A DNA stretch of 64,000 nt from contig NC_060061.1 in the NCBI RefSeq assembly GCF_020283565.1, positions 35,501,362 through 35,565,361 of the forward strand, given 5' to 3'. Origin of the DNA: Trifolium pratense. Lineage: Eukaryota; Streptophyta; Magnoliopsida; Fabales; Fabaceae. The position numbers and the translations under genes are program-made. This document shows, piece after piece, positions 55,301-64,000 of the stretch. Each line of letters opens with the position of its first letter. Position 1 is the stretch's first letter. Below the pieces are notes generated by a model. The model had not been told where the DNA came from and did no database searches. It saw nothing but the letters and a program-made list of their open reading frames with translations.

Positions 55301-55534
55301 CTTAAGTCCATCAACTAACCAAACATCATTAATAGATAGGGAGGAATTACCTACTGTACCTGTACCTATTATCTTTCCTTTCTGATTACCTCCAAAGCCA
55401 ACAGAACCTCCTTCTTTCATGGTTAGCTTGGAAAACAGTTGTTTGTCACCAGTCATGTGCCTTGAACACCCACTATCCAGATACCATGAATGATTCATGA
55501 TACTTCTTTGAGTGATAGGCTGTATGAGAAACAA
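52376..55534 (-). CDS. pol: Pol polyprotein of inner SIRE element
   Basis: About 1050 residues. The protease motif [13 protein letters not shown] lies near residue 17. A GAG-pre-integrase domain follows ([18 protein letters not shown]). Integrase has [17 protein letters not shown] and [12 protein letters not shown]. Reverse transcriptase has [11 protein letters not shown], then [11 protein letters not shown] and YVDD. RNase H closes with [10 protein letters not shown] and [14 protein letters not shown]. All catalytic motifs are present and uninterrupted. The frame opens at a TTG after two stops and is offset by -1 from gag, so it needs fusion by frameshifting, splicing or an unseen initiation; there is no ATG before the protease other than one 13 codons in. 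Confidence 0.92.
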   Translation of the reverse strand: MFLIQPITQRSIMNHSWYLDSGCSRHMTGDKQLFSKLTMKEGGSVGFGGNQKGKIIGTGTVGNSSLSINDVWLVDGLKHNLLSISQFCDNGYVVVFNKESCTVSKQSDNTMIFKGLRKNNVYKINLSDLNEQKVMCLLTLSEEKWIWHKRLGHANWRLISKLSKLDLVRGLPKIKYHSNTLCGSCQKGKITKSSFKPKNIVSTSRPLELLHIDLFGPVNTASINGKKYGLVIVDDYSRWTWVKFLRTKDEAYDEFSIFCKQIQNEKGYTILKVRSDHGGEFENEPFENFCEKFGILHEFSSPRTPQQNGVVERKNRTLQEMARTMMHETNVAKFLWAEAVNTACYVPNRIYIRSKLNKTAYELFKGRKPDISYFHQFGCTCYILNNKVHLKKFDARGYKGIFIGYSERSKAYRLYISETHTVEESMHVKFDDKEPDQVSELVEGLSRFQVSEDQYSDIPNYSEHPFSEVPLNTIVPTDSEQPRTEASAEPDVDESEDDEPPRNTFKYKSSHPEELILGNKDSPRKTRSQLRNEESLVGLISMMEPSKIDEALKDDAWIVAMQEELNQFQRNDVWTLVPKPSHKNIIGTKWVFRNKLNEQGEVVRNKARLVAQGYSQQEGIDYTETFAPVARLEAIRLLLSYAVNHGITLYQMDVKSAFLNGFISEEVYVKQPPGFEDVSNPEHVFKLKKSLYGLKQAPRAWYDRLSNFLLEKGFEKGKVDCTLFRKTTKEDILIIQIYVDDIIFGSTNAALCKSFSKIMQDEFEMSMMGELKFFLGIQINQKKEGTYVHQSKYTKELLKKFNLDDCKIMNTPMHPTTNMGKSDDEGKVDQKIYRGMIGSLLYLTASRPDILFSVCLCARFQSDPRESHLTAVKRIFRYLKGTTNLGLLYKKSNDYVLNGFCDADYAGDKIERKSTSGNCQFVGENLISWASKRQTTIALSTAEAEYISAAKCCTQLLWLKYQLEDYQVSSNNIPLYCDNTAAIHLSKNPILHSRAKHIEIKHHFIRDYVQRGIIDIQFVDTENQWADIFTKALSVERFDFIKKHLNMFSISE

Positions 55535-55536
55535 CT

Positions 55537-57933
55537 TTAATCACTACAATGGAACTCTTTATCACAGTTAATGATAAAGTCATCCCAATATTCTTCCTCT
55601 TCATTGATCAAGTTCTGATTGTTCACTTGAGAACTTGTCAGCCATTGGTCAAGGACATAAGCCCTTCTTCCTTTGCATAGAACTTGTTTCCAAACTCTAG
55701 GTAGGACATATCCTTTCCTAGTTGGTAAATCTGAATGATACATAATTTCAGCTTTTGGTACCCATCTTCTGGGTCCACGCTTGTTAGTCCACAAATGATT
55801 ACTGTGTTGTTGAGTGTGAGAGAAAGATTTTGGTTTGGAATAATAACTCTTTTGAAAATATTTCTTAGTTTGAGTTCTGTTATTATTCCAGGACTTGGAT
55901 TGTTTATGCTCCCAGAGTTTGTATTTATCACCAGTCCATTGATTTGACTGGTTATACTTACTGACTCTAGAATCATAAATAACCTTAGTCCTATGTTGCC
56001 TCTGAGGTTTGAGGTTTGACTTTCTTTTAAAAACTTCTGAGCCTTTAGGTTGACTTTTCTCATGAACTGGAGTTCCTCTGGTTCCAGAAGTTGAAGCCTC
56101 AGATTTTGAAACTTTCAGAACATCTGAACTGATACTGTCAAGTTCTGAATAGGTTTTATCTTCTGAGCTTTTCTTCCCAGATCCTGAGGAACTTGGTTCC
56201 TCTGAGTTGTCATTTCCCAAATCTCTCAGATTATTATTCTCATCTTCCAGAGTACCAAATTTCTTTCCTTCTTCACTCTGAGGTACAACATAGTAAACCC
56301 AAGATTTTCCAACCTTTTTGGGATAGGTCTTTAGCTTTGAATATGTTCTACCATATTCATAGCCAAGTCCCTCTCCTCTATGTCTCATGACATTATAAAC
56401 AAGATTAGCAGCTTTGCTCTTACCAAGGTTGAGATGCACAAACTGTTGAAGAGCCATTTCTTGCTCATCAGTAGGTTTGTGACACACAGCACAACCCTTT
56501 TCAAGATCATTTACTCTATTCAGAGTTTCTTGATATAGACCTTGAAAATGTTCTGCTTGTTCAGTCAGAGTGTTAAGGTTTTCTTGTAAAACTTTTTGTT
56601 TACTTAACACTCTGAGATGTTTCTCAATGACCTTGTTAAGTGCAGTTATAAGTTGAGATTTAGAACAGTCAGAAAATACCTCATCAGTTACTTCTGAATC
56701 TGATTCTGATTCATCGTCTGAGTCTACATCTGAGTCAGTTGAAGCCATCAGGGCTAGATTTGCTTCTTCTTCTTCCTCAACTTCTTCCTCAGATGATAGC
56801 TCTTCAAAAGTAGCCATCAGACTCTTTCTCAATTTACTCTTGAATTGTTGCTTCTTTGAGCTGTATCTTTTGCTTTTGTCTTTAGCAGACATTTCTGGAC
56901 AATCAGCAATAAAGTGTCCTGGCTTCTTACAGTTGAAGCAGTTCTTCTGATCATCCTTTTTGCTGACAAAATTTCTGGAGCTGTTTCCTCTGAAATTTCT
57001 TTTGTTAAATCTGTTCCATTGCTGAAACTTGGTGAATAACGCAAACTCATCCTCATTCATCTCATCCTCTTGACCATCAGCAGAAGATTCTTCTTCAATA
57101 TCAAGAAGCTGAGTCTTAAGAGCCTTAGAAGTAGTCTTAGTTGACTGTAAAGCCACTGACTTAGACTTCTTCTTAGTTTCTGAGTCAGCATCCAGAACCA
57201 TCTCATGGCTTCTGAGATTGCTTATCAGAGCTTCAAGACTCAGAGTCTTGAGATTTTGAGCTTCCTCTATTGCAGTGACCTTGGGTCTCCAAGCAATAGG
57301 AAGACTTCTCAGAATCTTCTGAACATGGTCATAGGTAGAATAACTTCTCTTAAGAGCTTTAAGACCAGATACAAGGATTTGAAACCTTGTAAACATAGTC
57401 TCAATGTTTTCATCTTGTTGCATAGTGAAAAGTTCATATTGTCTTATCAAAAGACTAGCTTTAGCCTCTTGAACCTTTTCATTACCATCATAGGTAGCAC
57501 ACATAGAATCAAAGATAGATTTAGCAGTAGACTTGTTCTCTATTCTGACATAGTCCTCATGTCTAATAGCACCAACAACAATGTCCTTTACTCTATGATG
57601 TTTTGTGTAGATTTTTAGGTTAGCTGGTGTGAGTAACTTTCTATTCTCCATGGACAACCTACCATGTTCATTCAAGTTTTCAAAAGTTACTCCCAACTCA
57701 ACCAAATCCCACAACTCATGATCAATAGCAGTAATATTGCTATACAGTCTCTCTTTCCACCACTCAAATAATGAAGCATCACCATTGAATATAGGGGCTT
57801 TTCTGTTGCCACTATGTTCATGTGATTCATTACTTAAGTAGTCATAACCAAAAGCATTTCTAGGACCACCACCAGCTCCACTGGCCTCACCTTCACCAGT
57901 AGTTCTAGTACTACTATCATCTCCTCCAGACAT
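55537..57933 (-). CDS. gag: Gag protein of inner SIRE element
   Basis: 798 residues from ATG 57933, ending at TAA 55537. Residues 45-245 are the copia-type gag (UBN2-like) domain with FEWWKERL and LLIRQYELF. The zinc knuckle [14 protein letters not shown] is at 332-345. Acidic segments follow (380-430), then a coiled coil, and a basic Trp/Lys-rich C-terminal part. It is longer than common copia gag proteins, as usual in Sireviruses. Because pol begins 2 bp downstream in another frame, gag is expected to be made alone most of the time. Confidence 0.9.
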   Translation of the reverse strand: MSGGDDSSTRTTGEGEASGAGGGPRNAFGYDYLSNESHEHSGNRKAPIFNGDASLFEWWKERLYSNITAIDHELWDLVELGVTFENLNEHGRLSMENRKLLTPANLKIYTKHHRVKDIVVGAIRHEDYVRIENKSTAKSIFDSMCATYDGNEKVQEAKASLLIRQYELFTMQQDENIETMFTRFQILVSGLKALKRSYSTYDHVQKILRSLPIAWRPKVTAIEEAQNLKTLSLEALISNLRSHEMVLDADSETKKKSKSVALQSTKTTSKALKTQLLDIEEESSADGQEDEMNEDEFALFTKFQQWNRFNKRNFRGNSSRNFVSKKDDQKNCFNCKKPGHFIADCPEMSAKDKSKRYSSKKQQFKSKLRKSLMATFEELSSEEEVEEEEEANLALMASTDSDVDSDDESESDSEVTDEVFSDCSKSQLITALNKVIEKHLRVLSKQKVLQENLNTLTEQAEHFQGLYQETLNRVNDLEKGCAVCHKPTDEQEMALQQFVHLNLGKSKAANLVYNVMRHRGEGLGYEYGRTYSKLKTYPKKVGKSWVYYVVPQSEEGKKFGTLEDENNNLRDLGNDNSEEPSSSGSGKKSSEDKTYSELDSISSDVLKVSKSEASTSGTRGTPVHEKSQPKGSEVFKRKSNLKPQRQHRTKVIYDSRVSKYNQSNQWTGDKYKLWEHKQSKSWNNNRTQTKKYFQKSYYSKPKSFSHTQQHSNHLWTNKRGPRRWVPKAEIMYHSDLPTRKGYVLPRVWKQVLCKGRRAYVLDQWLTSSQVNNQNLINEEEEYWDDFIINCDKEFHCSD

Positions 57934-57989
57934 AGTGTTCTCACAAGATCTTTACTGTCTCACTGTTAAGTGAAAGTAACAGACCAGGT

Positions 57990-58001
57990 GCTCTGATGCC
58001 A
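57990..58001 (-). promoter_or_regulatory. Primer-binding site of inner element
   Basis: On the minus strand, two bases after the LTR end, the sequence is TGGCATCAGAGC. It differs by one base from TGGTATCAGAGC, the usual initiator-tRNA-Met site of plant copia elements; the change keeps a G:U-type pairing possible. Confidence 0.75.
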
Positions 58002-58003
58002 AT

Positions 58004-59132
58004 TGAAGGTGTGAAAACACAAGAAGGGGGGGGGGGGGGTTGAATTGTGTTTTAGCTAAGTTAAAACTTTTTCAAGTTCTTAACTCAACTACGTTAGCAG
58101 CGGAAAAGTAACACAATAAATAACAAGTTAAGGAGATAGAGAGAGAGATCACACAAGCAATTTATACTGGTTCCTCTCACAAAACGAGAGTAGTCCAGTC
58201 CCCTTGCACTTCCAAGGGAGTTCACTATAATCACACAAGATTACACCTGCTCAAGCACACAAGCAAGAGACTTCACAACTATGCTCAAGCACACAAGCTT
58301 AAGACTTCACACTTAAACACACAAGTTTAAGTTACACACTTAAGCACACAAGCTTAAGTTTCCTCAAGTAATGGTAAAGTATATAAAAATATACAAATGC
58401 TCTTAGATGAACCTAAGGTGAGCAAATACAAATAGTACAGAGTATTTGACTAAAGTGCAAAAACACTTGAGAAAGGTTCAGAGCTTGTATATCACAGAGT
58501 TCAGAGTTTGTTCAGCGCACGTTCAATTCTTGATAATTATTATTTTGTTGCAGCTGATCCTTCAAGTATATATACCACTAGAAAAGAGTCGTTGCAAAGG
58601 AGCCGTTGGAGTTGATAACCTTTTGTCTTCAAGCAGTCTGTCTTGATGCAGTTTGGTTGTATCCAAAACTAAGAAAGAGTTTCAGTTACTTTGACTACTG
58701 CAGAGTGGACTTTCCTTATTCAGCTAACAAAACTGAAGACCCACGTTCTCAAGATAGGACAGACAAAACAGAGATAGCTGAGCTGATCAGACTTGAAAGG
58801 TCCTTTTCTTCATTGGTAGAAGAGTTGACTAGTAAAGAGAATCTTCACAGCTTTCAAAGAGATCTTCAGAGTTTGATGAAGCTCGTAGACAGACAAGAAG
58901 TACTGAAGTCTTCATCCTCTGAACGTTGTAACCTCTGAAGTCCAACATCTTCTGAGCGCTTGTGAACTTCTGAATTCACATCCTCTGAACTTCACTCAGA
59001 GCTTATATGATGCTTATATCTGCGCACTTAAAATAAATTTTTAGTCCTTCCAATTGTTTATTAATACTTTGTTATCATCAAAACCTTTATAGATTTAGGG
59101 GCAAACATTTTTAAATCAATTTTGTTCCAACA
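58004..59132 (-). repeat. 5' LTR of inner element
   Basis: 1129 bp; same sequence as 46808-47931 apart from a longer poly-G (14). It holds the same TATA-like GTATATATAC. ORFs such as 58606-58938 are shadows repeated in both LTRs. Confidence 0.93.
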
Positions 59133-59137
59133 TTTAC
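59133..59137. repeat. Target-site duplication TTTAC, right
   Basis: Matches 46803-46807 exactly. Confidence 0.95.
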
Positions 59138-59998
59138 CAGTACCTTTTCCAGCCCTAGATGGTTTGGGTGTTTGGACAGGTGTGTTTGTAGTTTCTACAC
59201 CTTTACCAGCCCTACTTCTAGTCCTCCTAGCCACACTAGCCTCAGAATTTGTAGGAACAGACTTATCACTAACAGTTGTTTCATTTACAATAATAACATC
59301 AGGATTTTCATTAACATCCTTATCAGCAGCAATCTCTTCATCAGCAGACTTAGGTTTGGGACTCTCATCAGACTCAGAATAGTCCACAAGATTTTCTGGT
59401 ACCAAAGATGTGGTAACATCTGGCACAACATTTGGCTCAGCGTCAGGTGTCACAACACTTGACGCAGCATGAGTCTCAGGACCTGTTTTCTTGAGAGACT
59501 CAGCAGCAACATCATCATTGGTCTTAGTGGAAGCACTAATATTAGCATCAACAGTAGTAGGGGGTTAGGAACATTTTTCCCCAATTTTTCAGACAAAACA
59601 GGGTCCTCTAAACCTAGGGTTTCAACAGACTTTGGTATTTTAAGACCTATATTGACAGAAGTCTTACTAGATGTAATAACATTCTCAACTGTAGGCTCGG
59701 CGACAGCCGTTGCAACACCACTCGATGGAAGTTGATCCACGTGAAGTTCAGACATTGTAAAAACCTTACTCGATTCAACCTTTCCTTTCTTGCTTTTACG
59801 CGTTGAAGATTTAATTGAAGCAGAAGAGGAAGGATTTGTACTTGTTCGTGATGATTTATCCTTCTTCGAAGTTGATTTTCTCTTCTTTGTTGGACTTGTA
59901 GGACGTATGGTGGTGAGAGGAATAGTATCGATTACAAGTTGTTGTTGCGATGGAACATCATCATTCTTTGTTGGTGAGGATTTTGCAGAATCAGACAT
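59138..59998 (-). pseudogene. Envelope-position ORF of outer element, N-terminal part
   Basis: Starts at ATG 59998 (MSDSAKSSPTKND). The N-terminus is Ser/Lys-rich with KKRKSTSKKDK. Around 59565-59575 a run of five C on the minus strand marks a one-base frameshift: codons continue in the neighbouring frame (acidic segment, DVIIVNE, then RRTRSRAGKG) up to the inner element at 59137. Together with 45600-46802 it made one long ORF of about 690 codons. Confidence 0.65.
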
Positions 59999-60214
59999 GA
60001 TGTTTGAATAAAATTTTCTGAAAAAAATAGAAGTTAGAACAATGTTGATGAGGAAGTTGAAGAGAACTTGGTTGTGAGAGAGATAGTGGATGAGTAGAAA
60101 TGATTGTGGTTGATAGAGGTTATGGGAAGTTGAATTAAAACTTCCTTGATTGGCGTGTAACTTTAAGTGGAGAGACGGATGAGAGGTGGTTACACGCATT
60201 ACATGTTGTAACTG

Positions 60215-63200
60215 CTATTTGTCTTCAAAAAGGCAAATTCCAAGTTTGCCTCTTAATTTTTCAAATTGATTTGCGTCCAAAGCCTTTGTAAACATGTCTG
60301 CCAACTGTTCTTCAGATGCAATGTGTTCAAGTGTCACAATTTTTTCTTCCACAAGCTCTCTTATAAAGTGATGTCGTATATCAATGTGCTTAGTCCTACT
60401 ATGCTGAATAGGATTTTTAGAAATATTTATAGCACTCAGATTATCATAGTAAAGTGTCATGACATCTTGCTCAACATTGTACTCCTTCAACATTTGTCTC
60501 ATCCATAATAATTGTGAACAACTACTATCAGCTGCTATATATTCTGCCTCAGCTGTGGATAGAGACACACTATTTTGCTTCTTACTAAACCAAGATACTA
60601 GATTGCTTCCCAAGAAGAAACATGCACCAGAAGTGCTCTTTCTATCATCAGCACTTCCTGCCCAATCTGCATCACAATAGCCAACTAAGGTAGAATTATT
60701 ACCATGAGAGTATAATATTCCATAGCCACATGTTCCATTGACATATTTGAAGATTCTCTTTACTTGAGTCAGATGACTCATCTTGGGTTCAGACTGATAT
60801 CTAGCACAAACTCCTACTGCAAACATGATATCAGGTCTGCTAGCTGTAAGATATAACAAGCTTCCGATCATACTTCTGTAGAGACTTTGATCCACATCAA
60901 TTCCTTTCTCATCTTTGGTAAGCTTCAAATGTGTAGGTGCAGGTGTCCGTTTGTGACTACCACCTTCCATTCCAAACTTCTTTACAATGTTTCTTGCATA
61001 TTTTTCTTGAGAAATAAATATAGTGTCTTCCATTTGTTTGACCTGAAGACCTAAAAAGTATGTTAGTTCCCCTACAAGACTCATTTCAAATTCAGATTGC
61101 ATTTGTTGCACAAAGTGTTCCACCATCTGTCTTGACATTCCACCAAATACAATATCATCCACATATATCTGAGCTATCATTAGCTTCCCTTTTTCCTCTC
61201 TTACAAACAGAGTTTTATCATTACCACCCTTCTTGTATCCATGGCTGACAAGAAACTCAGTCAATCTTTCATACCATGCTCTAGGGGCTTGCTTTAAGCC
61301 ATAGAGAGCTTTCTTTAGTTTGTAGACATGATTAGAAAAACTTGGATCTACAAACCCTTTTGGTTGTTCAACATATACCTCTTCATTTAGATAGCCATTT
61401 AGGAATGCACTATTTACATCCATTTGATATAACTTGAATTTTAAGATGCATGCCACATCCAAGAGCAATCTTATGGACTCCAAACGAGCAACTGGAGCAA
61501 AAGTTTCATCAAAGTCTACTCCTTCTATCTGGGTGTATCCTTGTGCCACAAGTCTGGCTTTATTTCTAGTAATATCTCCATTTTCATCAGTTTTGTTCTT
61601 GTAGACCCACTTTGTACCAATAACATTTATACCATCTGGTCTAGGTACTAGATCCCATACCTCACTTCTTTTGAACTGAGTTAGTTCCTCCTGCATAGCA
61701 TTGATCCAGTATTCATCAGTCAAGGCTTCTTTAACATTCTTTGGTTCAATCTTAGATATGAAGCATGAGTTAGAGATTGCTTCTTTTGATCTTCTTGTTG
61801 TAATTCCTTGATTTGGATTTCCAATGACAAGATCCTGAGGATGATTCTTCTGGGTTCTAGTAGATGGTCCTTTGTTAGGTCTCACATTCTCTGTGGCAGA
61901 TTCAGAATTTTGATCAGATTCAGGTTCAGCTTGATCATCATCTGGTGCGGCGACAGGTGTAATGACATCTGTCTCTTCAGCTGGGTCTACACTTGTCGTA
62001 TCAGCATCATCGACAACAACATTTATTGATTCCATCATAGTTCTTGTTCTGGAGTTAAAAACTCTGTAGGCTCTACTGTTGGTGGAGTAACCTAAAAATA
62101 TCCCCTCATCACTTTTGGGATCGAATTTTCTCCTAGGTTCTCTATCTGCCAAAATGTAACATTTTGATCCAAACACATGGAAATATTTTACAGTAGGCTT
62201 TCTATTCTTCCATAGTTCATACAATGTTGTAGCAGTACCTGTTCTTAATGTTACTCTATTATGAATGTAACATGCAGTATTCATGGCTTCAGCCCAAAAC
62301 TTGTAAGGAAGGTTTTTGGCATGCAACATAACTCTAGCAGATTCTTGTAAAGTTCTGTTCTTTCTTTCAACCACACCATTTTGTTGAGGTGTAATTGGTG
62401 AGGAGAATTCATGAGCTATTCCTTCAGCAGCACAAAACTCAGCAAACTTAGAGTTCTCAAACTCCTTACCATGGTCACTTCTTATTCTTACAATACCACA
62501 ATCTTTCTCCTTTTGAAGTTGTAAGCAAAGCTCTTTGAACTCTTCAAAAGTCTCAGACTTTTCCCTAATGAAATTGACCCAAGTGTATCTAGAGAAGTTA
62601 TCAACAACAACAAAAACATATTTCTTACCTCCAAGACTCTCAACCTGCATAGGCCCCATCAGATCCATGTGTAGTAACTCAAGAACTCTAGAAGTGGACA
62701 AGTGTTGCAACTTCTGGTGCGACACCTTGGTTTGCTTCCCAATCTGACATTCACCACAGATGTTTCCTTCCTGTATCTGTAGACTTGGTAGTCCTCTGAT
62801 AGCTTCCTCGGATATGACTCTCTTCATACTCTTCAGGTTAAGGTGTCCTAATTTTTGGTGCCACAGCTTAACCTCATCATCTTTAGTTAAGAGACATGTA
62901 GATACATTGGCTTCTTCTAGAGGGACCCACAAGTAGCAATTATCCTTTGATCTAACACCCTTCATAAGGATGTCTCCTCCATTATTGCTGACAAGACATT
63001 CATTTTTTGTAAAGTTGACTTGCATGCCTTGATCACATAGTTGGCTTATACTAATTAGATTAGCAGTTAGCCCTTTTACAAGAAGAACATTTTCAAGTTT
63101 TGGCAGACCATTGTCAATCAGTCTTCCAATACCCTTAATTTCTCCCTTAGCTCCATCTCCAAATGTCACAAAACTTGTTGTATAAGATTTTACCTCCTTT

Positions 63201-63424
63201 AAATACTTTTCAACACCAGTCATGTGTCTGGAGCAACCACTATCAAAGTACCAATCTTCTTTTGATGAGGCTCTGAGAGAAGTGTGAGCAATCAGACTTT
63301 TCTCACTACTTTCAGTTGTACCCTCCTTGATGTTGGTTGTATCCTCCTTTTGTTTCCATTCCATCTTTGTTTTAGTAATGGATGGATCAGACTCTTGAAA
63401 GAATTCACTTGGATACCCATACAA
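60215..63424 (-). CDS. pol: Pol polyprotein of outer SIRE element
   Basis: About 1070 residues open from the gag stop. [13 protein letters not shown] (protease) lies near residue 58. A pre-integrase finger ([18 protein letters not shown]) follows. Integrase has [17 protein letters not shown] and [10 protein letters not shown]. Reverse transcriptase has [11 protein letters not shown] and YVDD. RNase H has [11 protein letters not shown] and [14 protein letters not shown]. No internal stop. Upstream in the same frame, between the TAG at 63521 and this point, is a knuckle [14 protein letters not shown] in which the second zinc Cys is Gly. Sequence differs clearly from the inner pol, so the two belong to different families. 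Confidence 0.88.
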   Translation of the reverse strand: MYGYPSEFFQESDPSITKTKMEWKQKEDTTNIKEGTTESSEKSLIAHTSLRASSKEDWYFDSGCSRHMTGVEKYLKEVKSYTTSFVTFGDGAKGEIKGIGRLIDNGLPKLENVLLVKGLTANLISISQLCDQGMQVNFTKNECLVSNNGGDILMKGVRSKDNCYLWVPLEEANVSTCLLTKDDEVKLWHQKLGHLNLKSMKRVISEEAIRGLPSLQIQEGNICGECQIGKQTKVSHQKLQHLSTSRVLELLHMDLMGPMQVESLGGKKYVFVVVDNFSRYTWVNFIREKSETFEEFKELCLQLQKEKDCGIVRIRSDHGKEFENSKFAEFCAAEGIAHEFSSPITPQQNGVVERKNRTLQESARVMLHAKNLPYKFWAEAMNTACYIHNRVTLRTGTATTLYELWKNRKPTVKYFHVFGSKCYILADREPRRKFDPKSDEGIFLGYSTNSRAYRVFNSRTRTMMESINVVVDDADTTSVDPAEETDVITPVAAPDDDQAEPESDQNSESATENVRPNKGPSTRTQKNHPQDLVIGNPNQGITTRRSKEAISNSCFISKIEPKNVKEALTDEYWINAMQEELTQFKRSEVWDLVPRPDGINVIGTKWVYKNKTDENGDITRNKARLVAQGYTQIEGVDFDETFAPVARLESIRLLLDVACILKFKLYQMDVNSAFLNGYLNEEVYVEQPKGFVDPSFSNHVYKLKKALYGLKQAPRAWYERLTEFLVSHGYKKGGNDKTLFVREEKGKLMIAQIYVDDIVFGGMSRQMVEHFVQQMQSEFEMSLVGELTYFLGLQVKQMEDTIFISQEKYARNIVKKFGMEGGSHKRTPAPTHLKLTKDEKGIDVDQSLYRSMIGSLLYLTASRPDIMFAVGVCARYQSEPKMSHLTQVKRIFKYVNGTCGYGILYSHGNNSTLVGYCDADWAGSADDRKSTSGACFFLGSNLVSWFSKKQNSVSLSTAEAEYIAADSSCSQLLWMRQMLKEYNVEQDVMTLYYDNLSAINISKNPIQHSRTKHIDIRHHFIRELVEEKIVTLEHIASEEQLADMFTKALDANQFEKLRGKLGICLFEDK

Positions 63425-63520
63425 TTTGTAGCAGTAAGGCCTTATGTGCCCCTTTCTTCCACCGTGATGACATCTCCATGAGTGGTATTTGCTTCTATGT
63501 TTAGGTATAAATCTAGGTCT

Positions 63521-64000
63521 CTACCTTCTTTGCTGATGTGGTGCCATGTGTGGTAACACTTGTCTCTGTTGTCTAGGAGACAGGTGTGGTGACATCTTGC
63601 CATGCATTGTTTGAGAAGGTTGCTTACTTATCTCAGGCATATATTTCCCTTCTTTGTTGTAATCCATAATCCTATTAACATTTTTATATTCATACCCAAT
63701 GCCTGTTTTGGCTCTACTAGGAGTAGGTAATGTTTCTAGGATTTCATCTAGATTAGTTCCTTTGAATAGCCTAAGAACATGCTTCTTTAAATTCTCAAGA
63801 TGAGAGTTTAATTCAGTTACCTCTTCATTCAGATGAGCTATCTCTGTTAGTTGCTTGACTTTATATGCTTCTAAGCTGATGATAGTTGCTTTTTTCTCCT
63901 CAATGGTTCTCAAATTCTCTTCACATTTAGCACCAAACTCAGAGATTTTTGATAAATTGTCAGTTCTCTCAGTTTGCAATTTAGTAATTGTTTCTTTTTG
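63521..64000 (-). CDS. gag: Gag of outer SIRE element, C-terminal part (partial)
   Basis: Open to the window edge. It is a Glu/Lys-rich coiled coil (residues like NEEVTELNSHLENLKKH) followed by RAKTGIGYEY and a His/Gln-rich repeat (SPRQQRQ, APHQQRR). It ends at TAG 63521-63523, in the same frame as pol. The zinc knuckle lies after this stop, which suggests a disabling nonsense mutation rather than the natural gag end. Confidence 0.75.
   Translation of the reverse strand, partial: QKETITKLQTERTDNLSKISEFGAKCEENLRTIEEKKATIISLEAYKVKQLTEIAHLNEEVTELNSHLENLKKHVLRLFKGTNLDEILETLPTPSRAKTGIGYEYKNVNRIMDYNKEGKYMPEISKQPSQTMHGKMSPHLSPRQQRQVLPHMAPHQQRR

Larger units (their letters stand above)
46808..59132 (-). 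mobile_element. Inner SIRE-type Ty1/copia element, complete and young
   Basis: A 12,325-bp minus-strand element with LTRs 46808-47931 and 58004-59132, both bounded by TG/CA and flanked by a 5-bp duplication. Minus-strand order: LTR, primer site, gag, pol, envelope-position ORF, (antisense small ORF), polypurine tracts, LTR. It is inserted into the envelope-position ORF of a related element in the same orientation. Confidence 0.95.
43770..64000 (-). mobile_element. Outer SIRE-type Ty1/copia element (3' LTR to gag, runs off window)
   Basis: Order on the minus strand: gag (partial, >63521), pol (63424-60215), envelope-position ORF (59998 to 45600, split by the inner element), repeated polypurine-like tracts, 3' LTR. 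The 5' LTR lies beyond 64000. It is decayed: in-frame stop between gag and pol, knuckle Cys lost, frameshift near 59567 and a 12.3-kb insertion. Confidence 0.85.

Overview
The window is nuclear DNA of a flowering plant, most likely a papilionoid legume. The clues are AT-rich intergenic DNA packed with MITEs, GT-AG introns, a cluster of two-exon defensin-like (DEFL) secreted-peptide genes, a SIRE/Maximus-type Ty1/copia pair and a Tat-lineage Ty3/gypsy element. The legume assignment is inference; species cannot be read from the sequence. No rRNA, tRNA, CRISPR or bacterial operon is visible.

Left and middle part (1-12471 and 24687-41600): a small array of segmental duplications carrying DEFL genes. 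Five intact two-exon DEFL genes (7308-7878, 25127-25479, 30254-30607, 37371-37941, 40764-41565) share a signal-peptide exon, a phase-1 intron and a Cys-rich exon with the CxxxC...GxC...CxC defensin signature, plus a common upstream module. Several further copies of that module have no gene behind them. Comparing duplicated copies exposes insertions with exact empty sites: two Helitrons (4787-5132 and 31383-35377), a long-TIR element (3042-4120), a Ty3-like remnant (about 545-2368) and Stowaway-type MITEs. A hAT-type element (8-bp target duplication), a Mutator-type MITE (9-bp target duplication) and a 400-bp solo LTR (5-bp target duplication, inside a DEFL intron) can be delimited to the base.

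12472-24686: a recent Tat-type Ty3/gypsy element on the minus strand. It has one long gag-pol ORF with a frameshift near the integrase end. Between pol and its 3' LTR lie three ORFs on the opposite strand: a coiled-coil protein, a small acidic protein, and a spliced 670-aa protein resembling the 'putative gypsy type transposon' family. Each has its own TATA box. A 69-bp tandem array lies between the antisense genes and pol.

43770-64000: two nested SIRE-type Ty1/copia elements, both on the minus strand. The outer, decayed one runs from its 3' LTR at 43770 past the window end. Its envelope-position ORF is interrupted by a 12.3-kb younger element (46808-59132) with a perfect 5-bp target duplication and LTRs that seem to differ only in a poly-G run. 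The younger element encodes gag, pol, a 922-aa envelope-position protein and, antisense, a 121-aa acidic protein.

Most notable observation: the small antisense proteins of the unrelated Tat and SIRE elements share a SUMO-interaction-like hydrophobic/acidic stretch followed by a DYVxFLxxYVPxE-type motif. Each sits in an antisense unit with its own TATA box and AATAAA, between pol or env and the 3' LTR.
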